DNA of 64,000 bases from Candidatus Omnitrophota bacterium (lineage in GTDB: Bacteria > Omnitrophota > Omnitrophia > Omnitrophales > JACROU01), in NCBI GenBank assembly GCA_029261035.1, contig JAJDCD010000023.1, positions 1 to 64,000 of the forward strand, given 5' to 3'. The position numbers were made by a program, and so were the translations under genes. Positions 28,701-36,665 of the stretch are shown piece by piece. The notes below the pieces were generated by a model. The model had not been told where the DNA came from, ran no database searches, and saw only the letters and a list, made by a program, of their open reading frames with translations. Numbering within the stretch: position 1 is the stretch's first letter; each line of letters begins with the position of its first letter.

Positions 28701-29967
28701 TTAAATACTCTTTGAAATACTGATTTAGAACTTTCCAGTAATTGGAATCGGTTAAAGTTTTTTTGTGCGATTTAAAATAAGCGTATTCTTCATCGGTTAC
28801 TTCCAATACCCATAGTTTTTCTATTAAACGAAGCATCCGGTCTCGTTCCGCAATATTTTTTTCTCTGCCGCTTTCGCTAAACGCATTAATGAGGAGAAGG
28901 TAGATGTCTTCTAGGTCCGTAAAAAATCGATCAGCATCTATGGAAAGAGTAGAATTTAAATAAGTGATATATTTGTTTGTTTCATTTAAAACTTTAGGAT
29001 GAGCCGGTGCTTGACGAAGCATTTGTTCTAGATTTTGGACAAACAGGCGCCCCTCTTGTTTGGATTCAAAAGAAAAGGGAGAGCGAAACACCCCTAAAGA
29101 TTGAAGTTCTTGAGTGAGCTGGGGTTTATTTATTTTGTTTTCAATATCAATCAGGTTTTTCATCGTTTGATAAGAAGAAAAGCGGCTAAGAGAAATATTT
29201 TTTACTTTAGCTAAGCCCTCTAAGCTAACAAAGTGCTCTTTAATACTTTGTGGATTTTTTTCAAAATGCTTGATGGTTTCATCCAGTTTTTTTAGAAAGT
29301 AGGAAAATGCTCTCCGCTTTAATTCATCAATTGCTTTTCGGAGGAGGGGGAGATCAAATTGAATGCGTTGTTTTTTTTTCTCAGCATTTTTAAAAGCCAT
29401 TACATTTTGATTATATAAAGAAATATCCTCGATGCCGAAAAGGCGTGCGTTTGGATTGTAGTTTGCCTTGTAATATTCAGAGCCATCGAGCTTGCCTTCA
29501 TTAAGTAAAAAATCAGAAATAGCTCTGCGAGCTTTGTCGATGGGATTGGCTGTTAAAACAGAGTAATCCAGTTTTTTCTGGACGTTGGTTCCTTCCAGAG
29601 CAACTAAGGGAGCTTGGTTTGGGAAAAGCTGAGGAGCCTTTTTTGTTAAATAATCATAAATTTTTGCTGTAGAGTATTGAGCTTTAATATTATTGTGAGG
29701 GTCTTGCATCACAAAGATAAGACGATCTACTTTTTTATCAGGAACAAAAACTTCTGTGATGAAACCGAATTTGTCAGGGATCGATATGTTATTGAGTGTG
29801 TCTTTCAGTCCAGAGAAGGAAATATTTGTTTTGTTAACAGGAGTTAGATAAGAACTTTGAGCAGAAACCGGACCTGTGGCAAATACACTTTGAAGAAGAA
29901 AAAAGCAGAGTGTAAGCCAAGCGATTGTTCGCTTCCAAATTGTAATGGGCCGAGAGTTGCGAATCAT
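19771..29967 (-). CDS. Giant secreted protein 2 with five Ser/Thr-kinase-like domains
   Basis: At 3398 residues this is the largest gene in the window. A Sec signal (basic start, hydrophobic AWLTLCFFLLQSVFA, cut near VSA at 36) leads into the shared giant-protein domain: QDPH at 88-91, LEGT near 126, FGIEDISLY near 176, GGFH near 478. Five protein-kinase-like domains follow. K1 (about 748-1050) has HRDVKPSN and DFG. K2 (1099-1400) has HQDIKAAN and DFG. K3 (1509-1840) has HLDLKLGN and DFG. K4 (1933-2240) has NNDFKLEN and DLG. K5 (2706-3010) has HRDIKPAN and DLG. Each keeps the ATP-binding Lys, catalytic Asp and Mg-binding Asn. SLG/ALG motifs stand before every kinase domain and the C-terminal region. 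An acidic helical stretch (2250-2620) separates K4 from K5. Targets and ATP source outside the membrane are unknown. Confidence 0.85.
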   Translation of the reverse strand: MIRNSRPITIWKRTIAWLTLCFFLLQSVFATGPVSAQSSYLTPVNKTNISFSGLKDTLNNISIPDKFGFITEVFVPDKKVDRLIFVMQDPHNNIKAQYSTAKIYDYLTKKAPQLFPNQAPLVALEGTNVQKKLDYSVLTANPIDKARRAISDFLLNEGKLDGSEYYKANYNPNARLFGIEDISLYNQNVMAFKNAEKKKQRIQFDLPLLRKAIDELKRRAFSYFLKKLDETIKHFEKNPQSIKEHFVSLEGLAKVKNISLSRFSSYQTMKNLIDIENKINKPQLTQELQSLGVFRSPFSFESKQEGRLFVQNLEQMLRQAPAHPKVLNETNKYITYLNSTLSIDADRFFTDLEDIYLLLINAFSESGREKNIAERDRMLRLIEKLWVLEVTDEEYAYFKSHKKTLTDSNYWKVLNQYFKEYLMSYQVEDNFYESVLVLREAENFYESALKRNKELFKNLNQLMKNQNDKTAFLVVGGFHAKELTDYFKDSNTAYALLVPQVGLDQDASLYWRTLAGKNKDLEKAVSYFTTKPGSSFVEGSPTAQSTFMLTESLLSQLAPSTVSAYSAAVSNASKKNIAGRQTMNNGMQFNINGVSVNIITSLVDKKTADRLLKQPSPENVLFKTAHPLEDNSQFLFVSVNTSIEVATTDVVISTDTVNSIIESLDGSLTPIKTEGNIITASNNEGTLFEIAILPTSENSDLREGIKNVSNNYSQVGTVTISIDGTPTSIPIALTSSLDVEVSTANSLGSYTIEHEIGRGAQGVIYALRQGDKSYAMKIFDSSQRDPQKVQREISLQKLLSTSPYVADTFESGSVRDLTVSSDKIQLNPNDLYLIMELVSGQTFEDQFINKQAMHLSYQQFDLSSRLKAILEAAKAIKDVQKRGILHRDVKPSNFILDANGNVKLLDFGLAITKEDLAEFGNQLRTVGTIQTVSPEMLLRGETKALEPSDVYSLGAILYQILTGHPAIKGRSIEEMLVKQHRRLNQDANKGIEILREEWRYQFHSDLVNRAKTQVFIPETIFDSLINLITGLLNATPEGRLNIDEAIEGLEKTIQLIDDAGPEQIKAFPAENITSIQKLVEPKADSLVQTNVDIQSADGFSLGSYTIVKELGRGGMGIVYELQQGDKRFVLKVMKNAQSANERQRTRFINEGKFMQELDESPYIPKIIEYGTLSQLQFEIENIPFEDNDLFIVMELVEGENLEQKYSNPDVSSYDLLDRLETIREAAKAILSTHVKGTIHQDIKAANLMKTASGEVRLLDFGLARKLDTKEREGVAVGTPYYYSPEMIVSDANANSEKSDIYALGVLAYKILTGSLPITGNSLPELAQRIFNKTEEKKQLQVRFPNDPSKVSVLLEKVLSTNFKSDLEDFGLELIIPKEIFERIIHIIQKLMDPEKDDRIDLVSAIKQLDQIITAISDLTIDSPDSVRIQYVDIVTDPRIPLTFIDSQEDAGETLDGVPNYVSVTGNQTAITGETLPPPRQAAAPPIFAADSVEEFVEPGKSFILEETVVANALGTLSVERRLGQGTQGTVFDISNIDRHFALKTNTPGPYEDAEKSRIRFNNESTLLERLKGSPYIPEYITDGKMTDLSFEQELPDNLKETEYLLMELVEGKELIELIFKKEGSGDTSDLYSQFQEYGFKDRLQIMQEFAKGLSYIHSKGIVHLDLKLGNTLLTSDGNVKIIDFGLAQTKEAIRKGSITKEIGSLINISPEMLVGELNAIDEKADIYAWGVNLYFLFTGTAPYGTDFSIMRLYFDDVLNKGKSPISLEDFKEKFLSDMKEFGSIELTIPEEVLNPLVELMYKAVRMRPEERPSTESLIRELGQIIEIINTNNITISVNEIVKPKRVIEKEETFADVDLDFFNIAPLDEKKEAPEKKSDDKFLDSILKRYKARQDRERGSAEHTTFTTLPLLEEEDDFEKFPTSPFEESIFSAQSLGDKRVVTKANVKTSQSIGEGSMGVIDRVELEAPIKTLGTNIPMVAVKRPSNRYLRMLTRELGSRKEALQRATRVFAREAQILKAAEKSPHVVRIYEQNYEVVTDPESSIKWKQPYIAIELLEGGVFLDDKYFANRNVFPNTIKDYESASLFTRVFDMLAIAKAVQNYQAQTGQINNDFKLENFYIDTYGTVRLFDLGLAITQEETQTLPENTRRGSIAYNSPEMAAGNIREVSQKSDMFSLGVVFHHLLTGKLPFDLIGLSKDQAKKKIAGIQPQDIQSLDQSLKESGVADFSFPQRLQDAITTLLSPNPKNRSAARQLEKRLERIVSDMMKEQLEQALNAILSRTTNETININEFRGLQAMSLSLRKLSQKNELNRERFGTVFENYLKNVRSDLARKFEIDVNLSLDVIPESLVDLFYVALSGNPLANYSILQDLDKKLEAEIVRWEILYALNYALESKGLQPISSSEFEAFYTEAEDLKDIFEKIDLSVLGEAQLQEKEWEVEEMKIEELEDLDELDSSDEVAETGIEGLDEFQEMLTDFLSGLDYSENSINKDLVRFLFQQFGYQITGTPISRAALVELASPALAPAMLEKAVKTLLNKIFPLQVKDLNWSDDFYESLKISPIDYNEPYEEYKKILKNKLTDTLRTLFTQLSRDSPERAQQIFAKQRMAKLNNVLEPFIRVSFNGFNFFEFDRVKIYETDRLLDEVIQAQSLGQMANLYQAPPQLTAFESFNPQDPAEIRNALEEVGFAPEFLSEQINEIQVQAESLGAVKAKVLRSLGVGGFGAVYLVERADGQLLAIKQLIEQTNPYNVDLFKKEKENHSYLTSQAGIQSIPRYVAENGNSYAMEFIEGKPLNLITENQLLFVGKQDAKLTMLKDLLDIFGVKAATALFELHSKAKHPDKGEGVHRDIKPANLIMDIDGNVVVIDLGLFKWSSEIKEEEIIYGTPEFMAPELIGQTTQDLWNAGLINIDQIDEYQQYIRKESQRSDIYALGVSLYQALTGRLPYEIDFTQKNEFDGIATTMLRQKLKYERPSLILERRGVSLPKELTERLDTIVDQALNANPLNRYASLDLMAQDVSQLIKAIATWQTTLDESTGVGQAASSATTPTGRGQTLRVNVPGFQRTQALASPISSRISNVNELMNEYRNRTRISASSLGAQVYTLLSGIDIEELPTGLQPLPLNSLDNKIPVTLSEWVMRAILGEFETPNAFIEDYFNNILPSIKTELNMNAPTSFPTTIQANVIDVNKAAQQIMDGVTNYKGDRVGTVFMPLNEDLVKRFETAETNQIYNSDRAALFFLIGNRQKANRLNKAYPNLFQRKRMGFVFYPKIAQIDASQGLSSLNEYDVQNLINQRAAQFIRPMLRKAGLSNLSPENVALVSSEFKSDLGEDVKRLKYNSDKFSKDEEYAAAHAMASAYLALGLETDGLFEKDSDGSFTLSESVLTGLIQLMKAKRLVAVMA
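21984..21992 (-). repeat. C9 homopolymer inside giant gene 2
   Basis: A run of nine C on the coding strand (G9 on the plus strand) encodes part of QAPPQL, between kinase domains K4 and K5. Runs of this length can slip during replication. A one-base change would truncate the protein before K5 and the C-terminal region. Confidence 0.8.
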
Positions 29968-30006
29968 CTCATTACTCCTCTTAAGCCCAGCTGTTGCCCC
30001 TAATTA

Positions 30007-30035
30007 AGTATAATTTATAAAGTCTTTAATTACAA
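30007..30035 (-). promoter_or_regulatory. Promoter of giant gene 2
   Basis: On the minus strand, TTGTAA (30030-30035), a 17-base spacer and TATACT (30007-30012) form a good sigma70-type promoter. It lies about 40 bases before ATG 29967, which also has an AGGAG site 7 bases upstream. Confidence 0.72.
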
Positions 30036-30107
30036 ATGGTATTTTAACTGGTTTTAATAATGTAAGCCCATTTAAATAAAGGGTTTACAGCTTAATAAAA
30101 CATGGAA

Positions 30108-30154
30108 CCCACAAACAGGCCCGGGCCTAGAGGAGGCCCGGGCCTGTTTGTGGG
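30108..30154 (-). terminator. Long G+C-rich hairpin after giant gene 3
   Basis: CCCACAAACAGGCCCGGGCCT and its exact complement, separated by five bases, make a 21-bp perfect stem. It begins 6 bases after the stop codon of giant gene 3 and lies 140 bases before the start of giant gene 2. No long T-tract follows in the direction of transcription, so efficient intrinsic termination is likely but not certain. A weaker hairpin, GTAAGCCC/GGGTTTAC, lies at 30062-30089. Confidence 0.72.
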
Positions 30155-30159
30155 GGGTT

Positions 30160-33100
30160 TTACGCGCTGGTTTGTAAAGCGATCTGAGTTGCAAAGCGTG
30201 CCATAAGCTGGTTCAGAAGAGCCTCTGTCGGCCTGGATAGGACCCAAATACCTAGGCCCCCTTGATAATTTTGATTAAAAAGACCTTCGACATTGCCTTT
30301 GATGAGGGCGAAGACAGAGCGAGATATGACTCCGAGATCCAGCTCTCCTTGAGCGACAAATTTCATGGCTTTGGGAGCTCTTGAGCTAATCTCACTGACA
30401 TTGATATTTCCTGTTGCAGATTGATCGTTGAATACAACTCCAATAAAGCTGGGGCTGTATTTGTGATAAATGGGTTTTATTTTTGAGGCGGATTTTTTTA
30501 GTTGGAGTTCTAATTTTGGATTTTCGGGAATGATGAGTTGCTTTTGTGTAATGTGTTTTTGTAGTAACCCTTCAGGGTCCCGTTGATACAACTCATTTAT
30601 AATTTCTTCTCTGGATAAGTCATCATCAACGACTGTGATAGAGAGACCTTCTATTGAAGATAAAAGGAGTGATAAGTCTGAAAACAAGATACCTTTTTTC
30701 AAGGCAGACCAAAAAACAAGGAGCTCGTAAGGACCTTCTTGTTGTCCCACAATGGAAGAAACTTGGTTTCTATTTTGTTGAAATCGATTCGCGCTAAGGA
30801 AAGAGTCTAAATATAAACTCGTTTGAATTGTTGGAATGGTTTTTGTTTCTAAAATAGGAACTCCCAAACTCTTTGCTTTTGATGAGCTGTTCCACGCTTT
30901 TTTATAGGAAGCTGCAAGATAGGGTCTCCATGAGAGGTAGATATCTGAATATTTAATTTGTTCTGGGGCACTATCAGATTCCAGGAAACTAAAAGCAGAG
31001 GCTAAAAGATACAGCCCTTGGTGTTTAAACCCTAGAACTTGACTCTGGTAGAAGGACATTTGTGATAGGTTTCCTTCAATAATAAATTTAACTCCGCTTT
31101 CACTTAACACGATTCCTGATCTTGAAGCAAAGGTGACACTAATTTCGTTTGTTTCCTTGTTGTGAACAAAGCTTGCATTTGGATTCTGCTGAGCTCGGAC
31201 TGCCTGTCGAGCCCAAAAATCAAGGTTGGTGGAGCTGTTTTTAATTGCAGAACTTTCTTGAAAGCTTGAGGGAGGAGTTTGGAGGACTATGGATAGGGCA
31301 ACCCTATTTTCCCATTTTCTTCTTTCCCATTTATTTCTAAAATCCGAATTGCGTGTTGGAGTTTTTCTTGCCCGGATGGGTTTAAAGAGTTCGGCATCTT
31401 CTTCAGACATCCGGCGAATTTTGGATACCTGACTTTTGGCACCCTCATGAATGACAGTTGTGTTAGCGCGATCTAAAATTTGAGAATGTAAACTCTTTAT
31501 TTCTTGTATAGGGTCTACTTCATCAACTTCTAAGTAGCCGGAATCCAGACGTAAGCGACTGGGATAATTTTCCCCTAACATAAAACGGTTGCTGAGTAAT
31601 GCTGCAGATAAAATAGTTCGTTCTAATGGATCTTCAATAAGTAACGCCTCTTCTTTTCCTGTTGATGGTTTGTGGATACGGTATACGGCATAGTTGTTCG
31701 TCGGGTTCGTTAATTGTAGAAAGGGATGAATCGATATGAAAGTAAAAGGCCCGACAATCACATAATCAAAACTTTCTTTAAGTTCGTCTAATTCATTCGT
31801 GCTTTTTCTGATTTGCATATCTGAGAATTTAAAGTCAATTATTTTTTGAGCCTCGTTTTCTACAGGAGAAATATTGAGTTGGATGTTCCATGGAGATGAA
31901 GGGTGAAAGAGTTCCCAGAGTGTAGAAACTAACTCATTATTCTCTAACACTTTTTCTTTGGGAAGTAGGGATAGTTTTTGATCTTCTTCTAATCTTTTGT
32001 TTTGGATTCGAATCAGCATATTAACGAAATCAACCAAGGCTTCATTCCAATCGGATCTTTCATTTCCGGGTTTTTCGTTGAATAAGCGAGAAGCTGGAGA
32101 TAATAAAAGTCTGTTCACGGCTTTCTGGTTTAAAGTATCTTGCTTGCCTTCAGCAACTGTTCTTAGGATTTGGTTCATTGCGCTTTGTGTCTGGGTGATC
32201 AGACCACGCTCTGTGAGACGAAGCATTTGTAATGAGGCATCTTCTGAGGAACTCATTTGTTGATAAGCTTTTAATGCTGGATCTAAGTTATTTCCAAAGG
32301 CAATAAAGGCCCCAAGAGCAAATTTTACCTCTTCTAGAATTTCATCTAACTCTCTTAGAGTTTTTGGTTTTTCTTTTGGCGTAGTAACAGAGAATGTGAG
32401 AACTTTATTTCCGGGGGACTTTGCTATTTCATCTTCCTGGTCTTGGAGCAATACGTCAATTCCGCCTGCTTTGCTTGTTCGTCCAGGTTGATATCCAAAA
32501 AGAATAATAGCTTTTCCTTCTAATTTTTTGATTTCTTGCCGAATCTTCTCAGATACGTTGTCGCCTGCGTTATAGGAGAGTTCAACGGTTAGTGTTTCAT
32601 CTTCAAAAATCTGAGGAAACTTTTTTAAGAGACTTTCAAAAAACAAATTAGAAATAATTTTCTGATCTTTTCCCCAAAAGCCTTGCCAATGAGCTCTGAA
32701 TTTAGAAAAGTGAAAGCCTTGCTGTTCCTTCACTCCAAATAATACGATATTGCTATTTTCAACAAGAACATAGGGTGGATGATTAGAATCAAAAGTGGAT
32801 TGTAGTTGTTCTCTCTTTTCTTCAAATTGATCCATGTCGACTTGAGATAACTCTTGTAGTAATTCATAAAGAACGAAAAGGAGAACATCCGAATAAATAA
32901 CGTTCTTACTTTTGTTGTAGTTCATCTGAGAGACTAAATTTGTATATTGGGCGGCCACGAGAGTTGAAAAATAAGATGTTGGAATAAGGAGTCGAAGGAC
33001 TTCTTCTGTCGATTTTTCTGTATACATACTATTGATTGGCCATTCTTCTCCAACGCCCATATTCTCAAATAGAACAGTATCACCGATACTATCTTTTGGA

Positions 33101-34758
33101 GAAAACCCCTCTATTAACTTTTGAACAATGAGTCCGATGTTTGGGGTTGGAGTCTTAAATGTTTGGGCAATTTCTCCCATGCTAGAACCCGTAGTTGTTA
33201 AATCTGTTTTCGCCAACTCTGCTAATAAAGAATCCCTGAAAGAGTCTGGATTTGACTTGATGGGCTTAAGAGCGGAAGGGAACCGGATCGTAGATTTATT
33301 TTCTAAGGGGGCCTTAAAGTGGAGTTTAAGCACGTTATCTTCTAAAGGAACTCGGTGGTCATGAGCGTGAGCCCATTGAGGGCTCCATTGGGAAGAAGAT
33401 ATATTGTATTGATTTAAGAAGTGCTTGATATGTAGCGTATGAAACCCGCCGGAGATAAGGATAGCCTTTTTTAACCCATTTTCCTTCATATAACTCACTA
33501 GGTTTTGTCCCATTATGAAACTACGTAATTCTGCAAAAGAATAAAAATTGTGCGCATTGATGAGGATGGGCTCGAGTTTATTTAAAAGGGTTAGGACTTG
33601 GGTTTCTTTAGAGGGTAGTAAAGATAGGTCTGAGATTAATTTTGCCAACGAATGTTTTTGTTCCAGAGAATGTAGCAAATCTTTTTCTTGAGCTGTTAGT
33701 TCTCCAAGGCACATTTTTCTTGTTAAATGGAGTTGCCACTTTAAATAAGTGTAGATTTTCTGTTCTTTATTTTGGGCGAGAGCAAGGTGGAGTTTCCAAA
33801 TCAAAGTTTCAATTTCGCTAAATAGAGAAGAGCTCACATTTGTTTGAAGCATGTCTGTAATTTCTTTTTTTATTTTTATTTGTGGATAAGAAGAGATATC
33901 TACCTTATGTTTCATTGCAAGTTCGTGCCATAACACAATGGGGTCTGTTTCGGTTTCTTGACGGAGGTATTTTTTTTCTAAAGGAGTTAACAGGGGTGAT
34001 AATTTTATTTTTAGTTGTTTTAACTCTTGATTCATAACAGGAATATTCATCTCTTGAAAAGAAGCCATAATTTGTCGGAGTTGAAAATAACTGTTTTCAG
34101 CTTTGATATATATCCGTTTCCAACGGATTAAAGGATCTGTTTTCTCATACCAATGGAGAAGAGTTATTTTGCCTTCAATTAGTTTTTGGTAATTATTGAG
34201 AACGGTTTTCATCGTTTTGTGGTTATTAGATTTAAAAGGCTCTGCTAAAAGGGATTCAAGCTGATTGAGTTTTCTAATGGCGTCATATTTATTCTGAAGT
34301 AATTGTTGATATTGACTTAAATTTTGAGAATAGATTTTCTTATCTTCAATACCGTAGAGAGTGAAGGGAAGGGGGCTTTGAAAATAAGCATGCTCTGCAG
34401 CTCCCAACGTCCCTTCTTTTACAAATGAATTAATTGCAGTCATGAGATTTTTTTCAGAACTAAGCTGTTTATAGGTTTCCCCGTCAATGAGGCCGGAAGC
34501 CCCTTCCATTCCAACTAGGAGGATATTTTCTTCGGAAACGAGGTTGACAATCTGTTGGGATAATTGTTCCTGAGCAGCCAAGGATGTGTGAGCATCTTCT
34601 AGAATGTAAATGGATATATCCGAAGAATAGGGTTCTGGACTATGAGGTGCTAAGGTGTTTTCTTGGGAAAACCCCTGGGGTGTGGGCCCTAAAATGAAGA
34701 TTATTGCCAAGATCAAACAGCAATATTTATCTAAGAGTACCCATGTCCGCTTTTTCAC
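30160..34758 (-). CDS. Giant secreted protein 3 with shared DAH/GGFH N-terminal domain
   Basis: About 1532 residues, not a named family. I chose the GTG at 34758 because AAGGA lies 7 bases upstream and translation then starts KKRTW followed by a hydrophobic CLILAIIFILG, a clean Sec signal; an ATG at 34785 would add nine residues without a ribosome site. The shared domain shows EDAH near 50, MEGASGL near 84, YGIEDKKIY near 136 and GGFH near 438. Downstream is mostly predicted soluble alpha/beta sequence without a motif I can name. An SSMG motif occurs near 525 and AKSLG near 1300, the latter opening a C-terminal region of about 230 residues that ends in a helix finishing TSA. It is tandem with giant gene 2 but separated by a strong hairpin. 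Extracytoplasmic; role unknown. Confidence 0.78.
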   Translation of the reverse strand: MKKRTWVLLDKYCCLILAIIFILGPTPQGFSQENTLAPHSPEPYSSDISIYILEDAHTSLAAQEQLSQQIVNLVSEENILLVGMEGASGLIDGETYKQLSSEKNLMTAINSFVKEGTLGAAEHAYFQSPLPFTLYGIEDKKIYSQNLSQYQQLLQNKYDAIRKLNQLESLLAEPFKSNNHKTMKTVLNNYQKLIEGKITLLHWYEKTDPLIRWKRIYIKAENSYFQLRQIMASFQEMNIPVMNQELKQLKIKLSPLLTPLEKKYLRQETETDPIVLWHELAMKHKVDISSYPQIKIKKEITDMLQTNVSSSLFSEIETLIWKLHLALAQNKEQKIYTYLKWQLHLTRKMCLGELTAQEKDLLHSLEQKHSLAKLISDLSLLPSKETQVLTLLNKLEPILINAHNFYSFAELRSFIMGQNLVSYMKENGLKKAILISGGFHTLHIKHFLNQYNISSSQWSPQWAHAHDHRVPLEDNVLKLHFKAPLENKSTIRFPSALKPIKSNPDSFRDSLLAELAKTDLTTTGSSMGEIAQTFKTPTPNIGLIVQKLIEGFSPKDSIGDTVLFENMGVGEEWPINSMYTEKSTEEVLRLLIPTSYFSTLVAAQYTNLVSQMNYNKSKNVIYSDVLLFVLYELLQELSQVDMDQFEEKREQLQSTFDSNHPPYVLVENSNIVLFGVKEQQGFHFSKFRAHWQGFWGKDQKIISNLFFESLLKKFPQIFEDETLTVELSYNAGDNVSEKIRQEIKKLEGKAIILFGYQPGRTSKAGGIDVLLQDQEDEIAKSPGNKVLTFSVTTPKEKPKTLRELDEILEEVKFALGAFIAFGNNLDPALKAYQQMSSSEDASLQMLRLTERGLITQTQSAMNQILRTVAEGKQDTLNQKAVNRLLLSPASRLFNEKPGNERSDWNEALVDFVNMLIRIQNKRLEEDQKLSLLPKEKVLENNELVSTLWELFHPSSPWNIQLNISPVENEAQKIIDFKFSDMQIRKSTNELDELKESFDYVIVGPFTFISIHPFLQLTNPTNNYAVYRIHKPSTGKEEALLIEDPLERTILSAALLSNRFMLGENYPSRLRLDSGYLEVDEVDPIQEIKSLHSQILDRANTTVIHEGAKSQVSKIRRMSEEDAELFKPIRARKTPTRNSDFRNKWERRKWENRVALSIVLQTPPSSFQESSAIKNSSTNLDFWARQAVRAQQNPNASFVHNKETNEISVTFASRSGIVLSESGVKFIIEGNLSQMSFYQSQVLGFKHQGLYLLASAFSFLESDSAPEQIKYSDIYLSWRPYLAASYKKAWNSSSKAKSLGVPILETKTIPTIQTSLYLDSFLSANRFQQNRNQVSSIVGQQEGPYELLVFWSALKKGILFSDLSLLLSSIEGLSITVVDDDLSREEIINELYQRDPEGLLQKHITQKQLIIPENPKLELQLKKSASKIKPIYHKYSPSFIGVVFNDQSATGNINVSEISSRAPKAMKFVAQGELDLGVISRSVFALIKGNVEGLFNQNYQGGLGIWVLSRPTEALLNQLMARFATQIALQTSA

Positions 34759-34886
34759 TATAGTATCCTTATAAGTTAAAACCATTCAGGAAATGTACCA
34801 CAGAGAGCACCTAAACACAAACTAGATATTGGTTTACGTCTACAGTGCTAAGTCTTTTCCCAACAGTGCTTTATCTTATAGAAGTA

Positions 34887-34895
34887 TGCTATACT
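34887..34895 (+). promoter_or_regulatory. Extended -10 promoter of the DUF2079-like gene
   Basis: TG-C-TATACT lies 48 bases before the chosen ATG at 34944. It is placed so that the upstream part of the long reading frame starting at 34845 falls partly before the likely transcript start. This supports the shorter protein. Confidence 0.6.
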
Positions 34896-34943
34896 AAATC
34901 GTTTTTTTCCATCTCAAACCTAGAATTTAGTAAGGAATTCCCT

Positions 34944-36551
34944 ATGAAGCGTGTATTAAGTGGATTTTCGCTCTACTTGAGCTTAGCTTTTTTACTATTG
35001 GCTGCGTATTTGGCTGTTGTTGGCTTCCCAGCTCCTGAGTGGTTGAACTTTGTTCATTTAAAAAACTGCCGCAAACCCTTTGAATTTTTTCTTTTATTCT
35101 ATTTGCTCTCAATTTTTATCCACCCTAACCGCGCTCAAAAGTGGGAGGGTCTTAAGACATTTCTATCAGGTAAGGCGGCTTTCGTAGGTCTTCTGCTTTT
35201 GTATTTCATTCTTTTTTTATGGCATGAGATTGCTGAATACTTGGCGATGGAAATTAATTTTATTCCATTTGGGTTTTACGATTATATGTTGTACTACTTT
35301 CCACAAGGGAAAATTAATTACACAGGTTTTCTTCATGGGTTTTACCATATTAACAATGTGTTATATCTGTTAATGCCTGTTTGGTTGTTATTTCAATCCA
35401 GCCTTGTTCTTATTGTTGCGTATCCGTTATTGATTGTGTTGGCGGGAGTGCCTCTTTATGCATTAGCAAAACATTATTTTCAAAAAAGTTTCATTCCTAT
35501 TCTTATTGTATTTCTCTTTTTTAATTTTCGGTACCTTCAAAATATGTTGCATATGAATTTCACGGTTGAGATTTTTTACCCGCTCTTTTTCTTTTCTTTA
35601 GTTTATTTCGCTGTCTCTGTGCGCTGGTTTTGGTATTTCTTATTTTTGTTTTTGTCGCTTTCGATTAAAGAAGATGCACCTTTTTATTTGTGTTCGTTTG
35701 GTTTCTTAATGCTGTTTATGAAAGGGAAGCGTATTCCAGGTTTGTTGACGATTGTTCTTTCGGGGGCTTATTTTTATTGGATTAATCATGTTTTTGTTGT
35801 TTGGACCGACAGCGATATTTTCACAGCGGTTTCCAGAAATTTTAAAGAGTATGGATCTTCTTCTTTTGATATCTTGAAGTATGGGGCTACTCATATTCCG
35901 GAAATGGTTCAGCAGTTTTTAGGGACAGAAGATGCTTGGAAGACGTTGTCCAAGGCATTAAGACGGTTTTTGTTTATTCCATTGTTGTCGCCCTGGTTTT
36001 TAGCCGCCTTAGGGGCTTTGTTTCCTTTGTTTGTTCGAGGGGGAGAAAATTTTTTACAGTTACGTTTTCAATATGCGGCACCGTTTATTGGGTTTTTATT
36101 TCCTGCATTTATAGATGGGTTGAGACGGTTTGCGGGGTGGCTGGATAAAAGACAGTTCTCTAAAGAGAATGTTTTGTCCGTACTTTTAATCATTTTGCTT
36201 TTTATGAATGGGGGAAATTATCGTGTTCCTTCTTGGGATGTTGAGGACGTGAAAACAATTCGAATGGCGCGGGAGATTCCGGAAGGGAAGACGGTGGTTA
36301 CGCATGGGCATTTGTTGCCTTATATTGGGTATCGGGATCCAAATTTCTTTTTTCAAGAACCTCTTGAAGCAGAGACGCATCCATTGCATTCCGTTTATGA
36401 AAATGCAGATGTTTATTTGATTGCTAAAAATGTGAATCCTTATCCGATGTCGGAGGGTTTTGTTGAGAAGAAGATTGGGAAGTTTATGGATAGGGAGGAT
36501 TATGTTTTGGAGTATGAGGATGGGGTGCGGTATTTGTTTGTTAAGAAGTGA
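34944..36551 (+). CDS. DUF2079-like multi-pass membrane protein
   Basis: About 535 residues with roughly ten hydrophobic segments in the first 430 residues and a soluble C-terminal tail of about 100. It resembles DUF2079 membrane proteins, which share features with GT-C glycosyltransferases; the loop SLSIKEDAPFYL near 235 carries the family's K-E-D motif, and QYAAPFIGFLFPAF near 385 is typical of the region before the tail. No lipid-linked sugar pathway genes are nearby, so substrate is unknown. ATG 34944 is preferred over an in-frame start at 34845: it has TAAGGA 8 bases upstream, begins MKRVLSG before the first membrane helix, and lies downstream of the promoter. The last 150 bases are rich in G-ending codons, followed by repeat D. 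Confidence 0.72.
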   Translation: MKRVLSGFSLYLSLAFLLLAAYLAVVGFPAPEWLNFVHLKNCRKPFEFFLLFYLLSIFIHPNRAQKWEGLKTFLSGKAAFVGLLLLYFILFLWHEIAEYLAMEINFIPFGFYDYMLYYFPQGKINYTGFLHGFYHINNVLYLLMPVWLLFQSSLVLIVAYPLLIVLAGVPLYALAKHYFQKSFIPILIVFLFFNFRYLQNMLHMNFTVEIFYPLFFFSLVYFAVSVRWFWYFLFLFLSLSIKEDAPFYLCSFGFLMLFMKGKRIPGLLTIVLSGAYFYWINHVFVVWTDSDIFTAVSRNFKEYGSSSFDILKYGATHIPEMVQQFLGTEDAWKTLSKALRRFLFIPLLSPWFLAALGALFPLFVRGGENFLQLRFQYAAPFIGFLFPAFIDGLRRFAGWLDKRQFSKENVLSVLLIILLFMNGGNYRVPSWDVEDVKTIRMAREIPEGKTVVTHGHLLPYIGYRDPNFFFQEPLEAETHPLHSVYENADVYLIAKNVNPYPMSEGFVEKKIGKFMDREDYVLEYEDGVRYLFVKK

Positions 36552-36665
36552 GTTGGGTTGATGCCCAGGGAATGTTCTTCGGTGCTCAGACAGCATTGAC
36601 CCGAAGGGTCATAGCAACGCTTCGTGCCTGCCTGCCGTTAGGTAGGGCGGTGAAAGTGGTTGGGC

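Noticed and set aside
34845-34943. Longer start for the DUF2079-like protein
   Set aside because: The added 33 residues lie around the -10 element and lack a ribosome site; ATG 34944 has TAAGGA upstream and starts directly before the first membrane helix.
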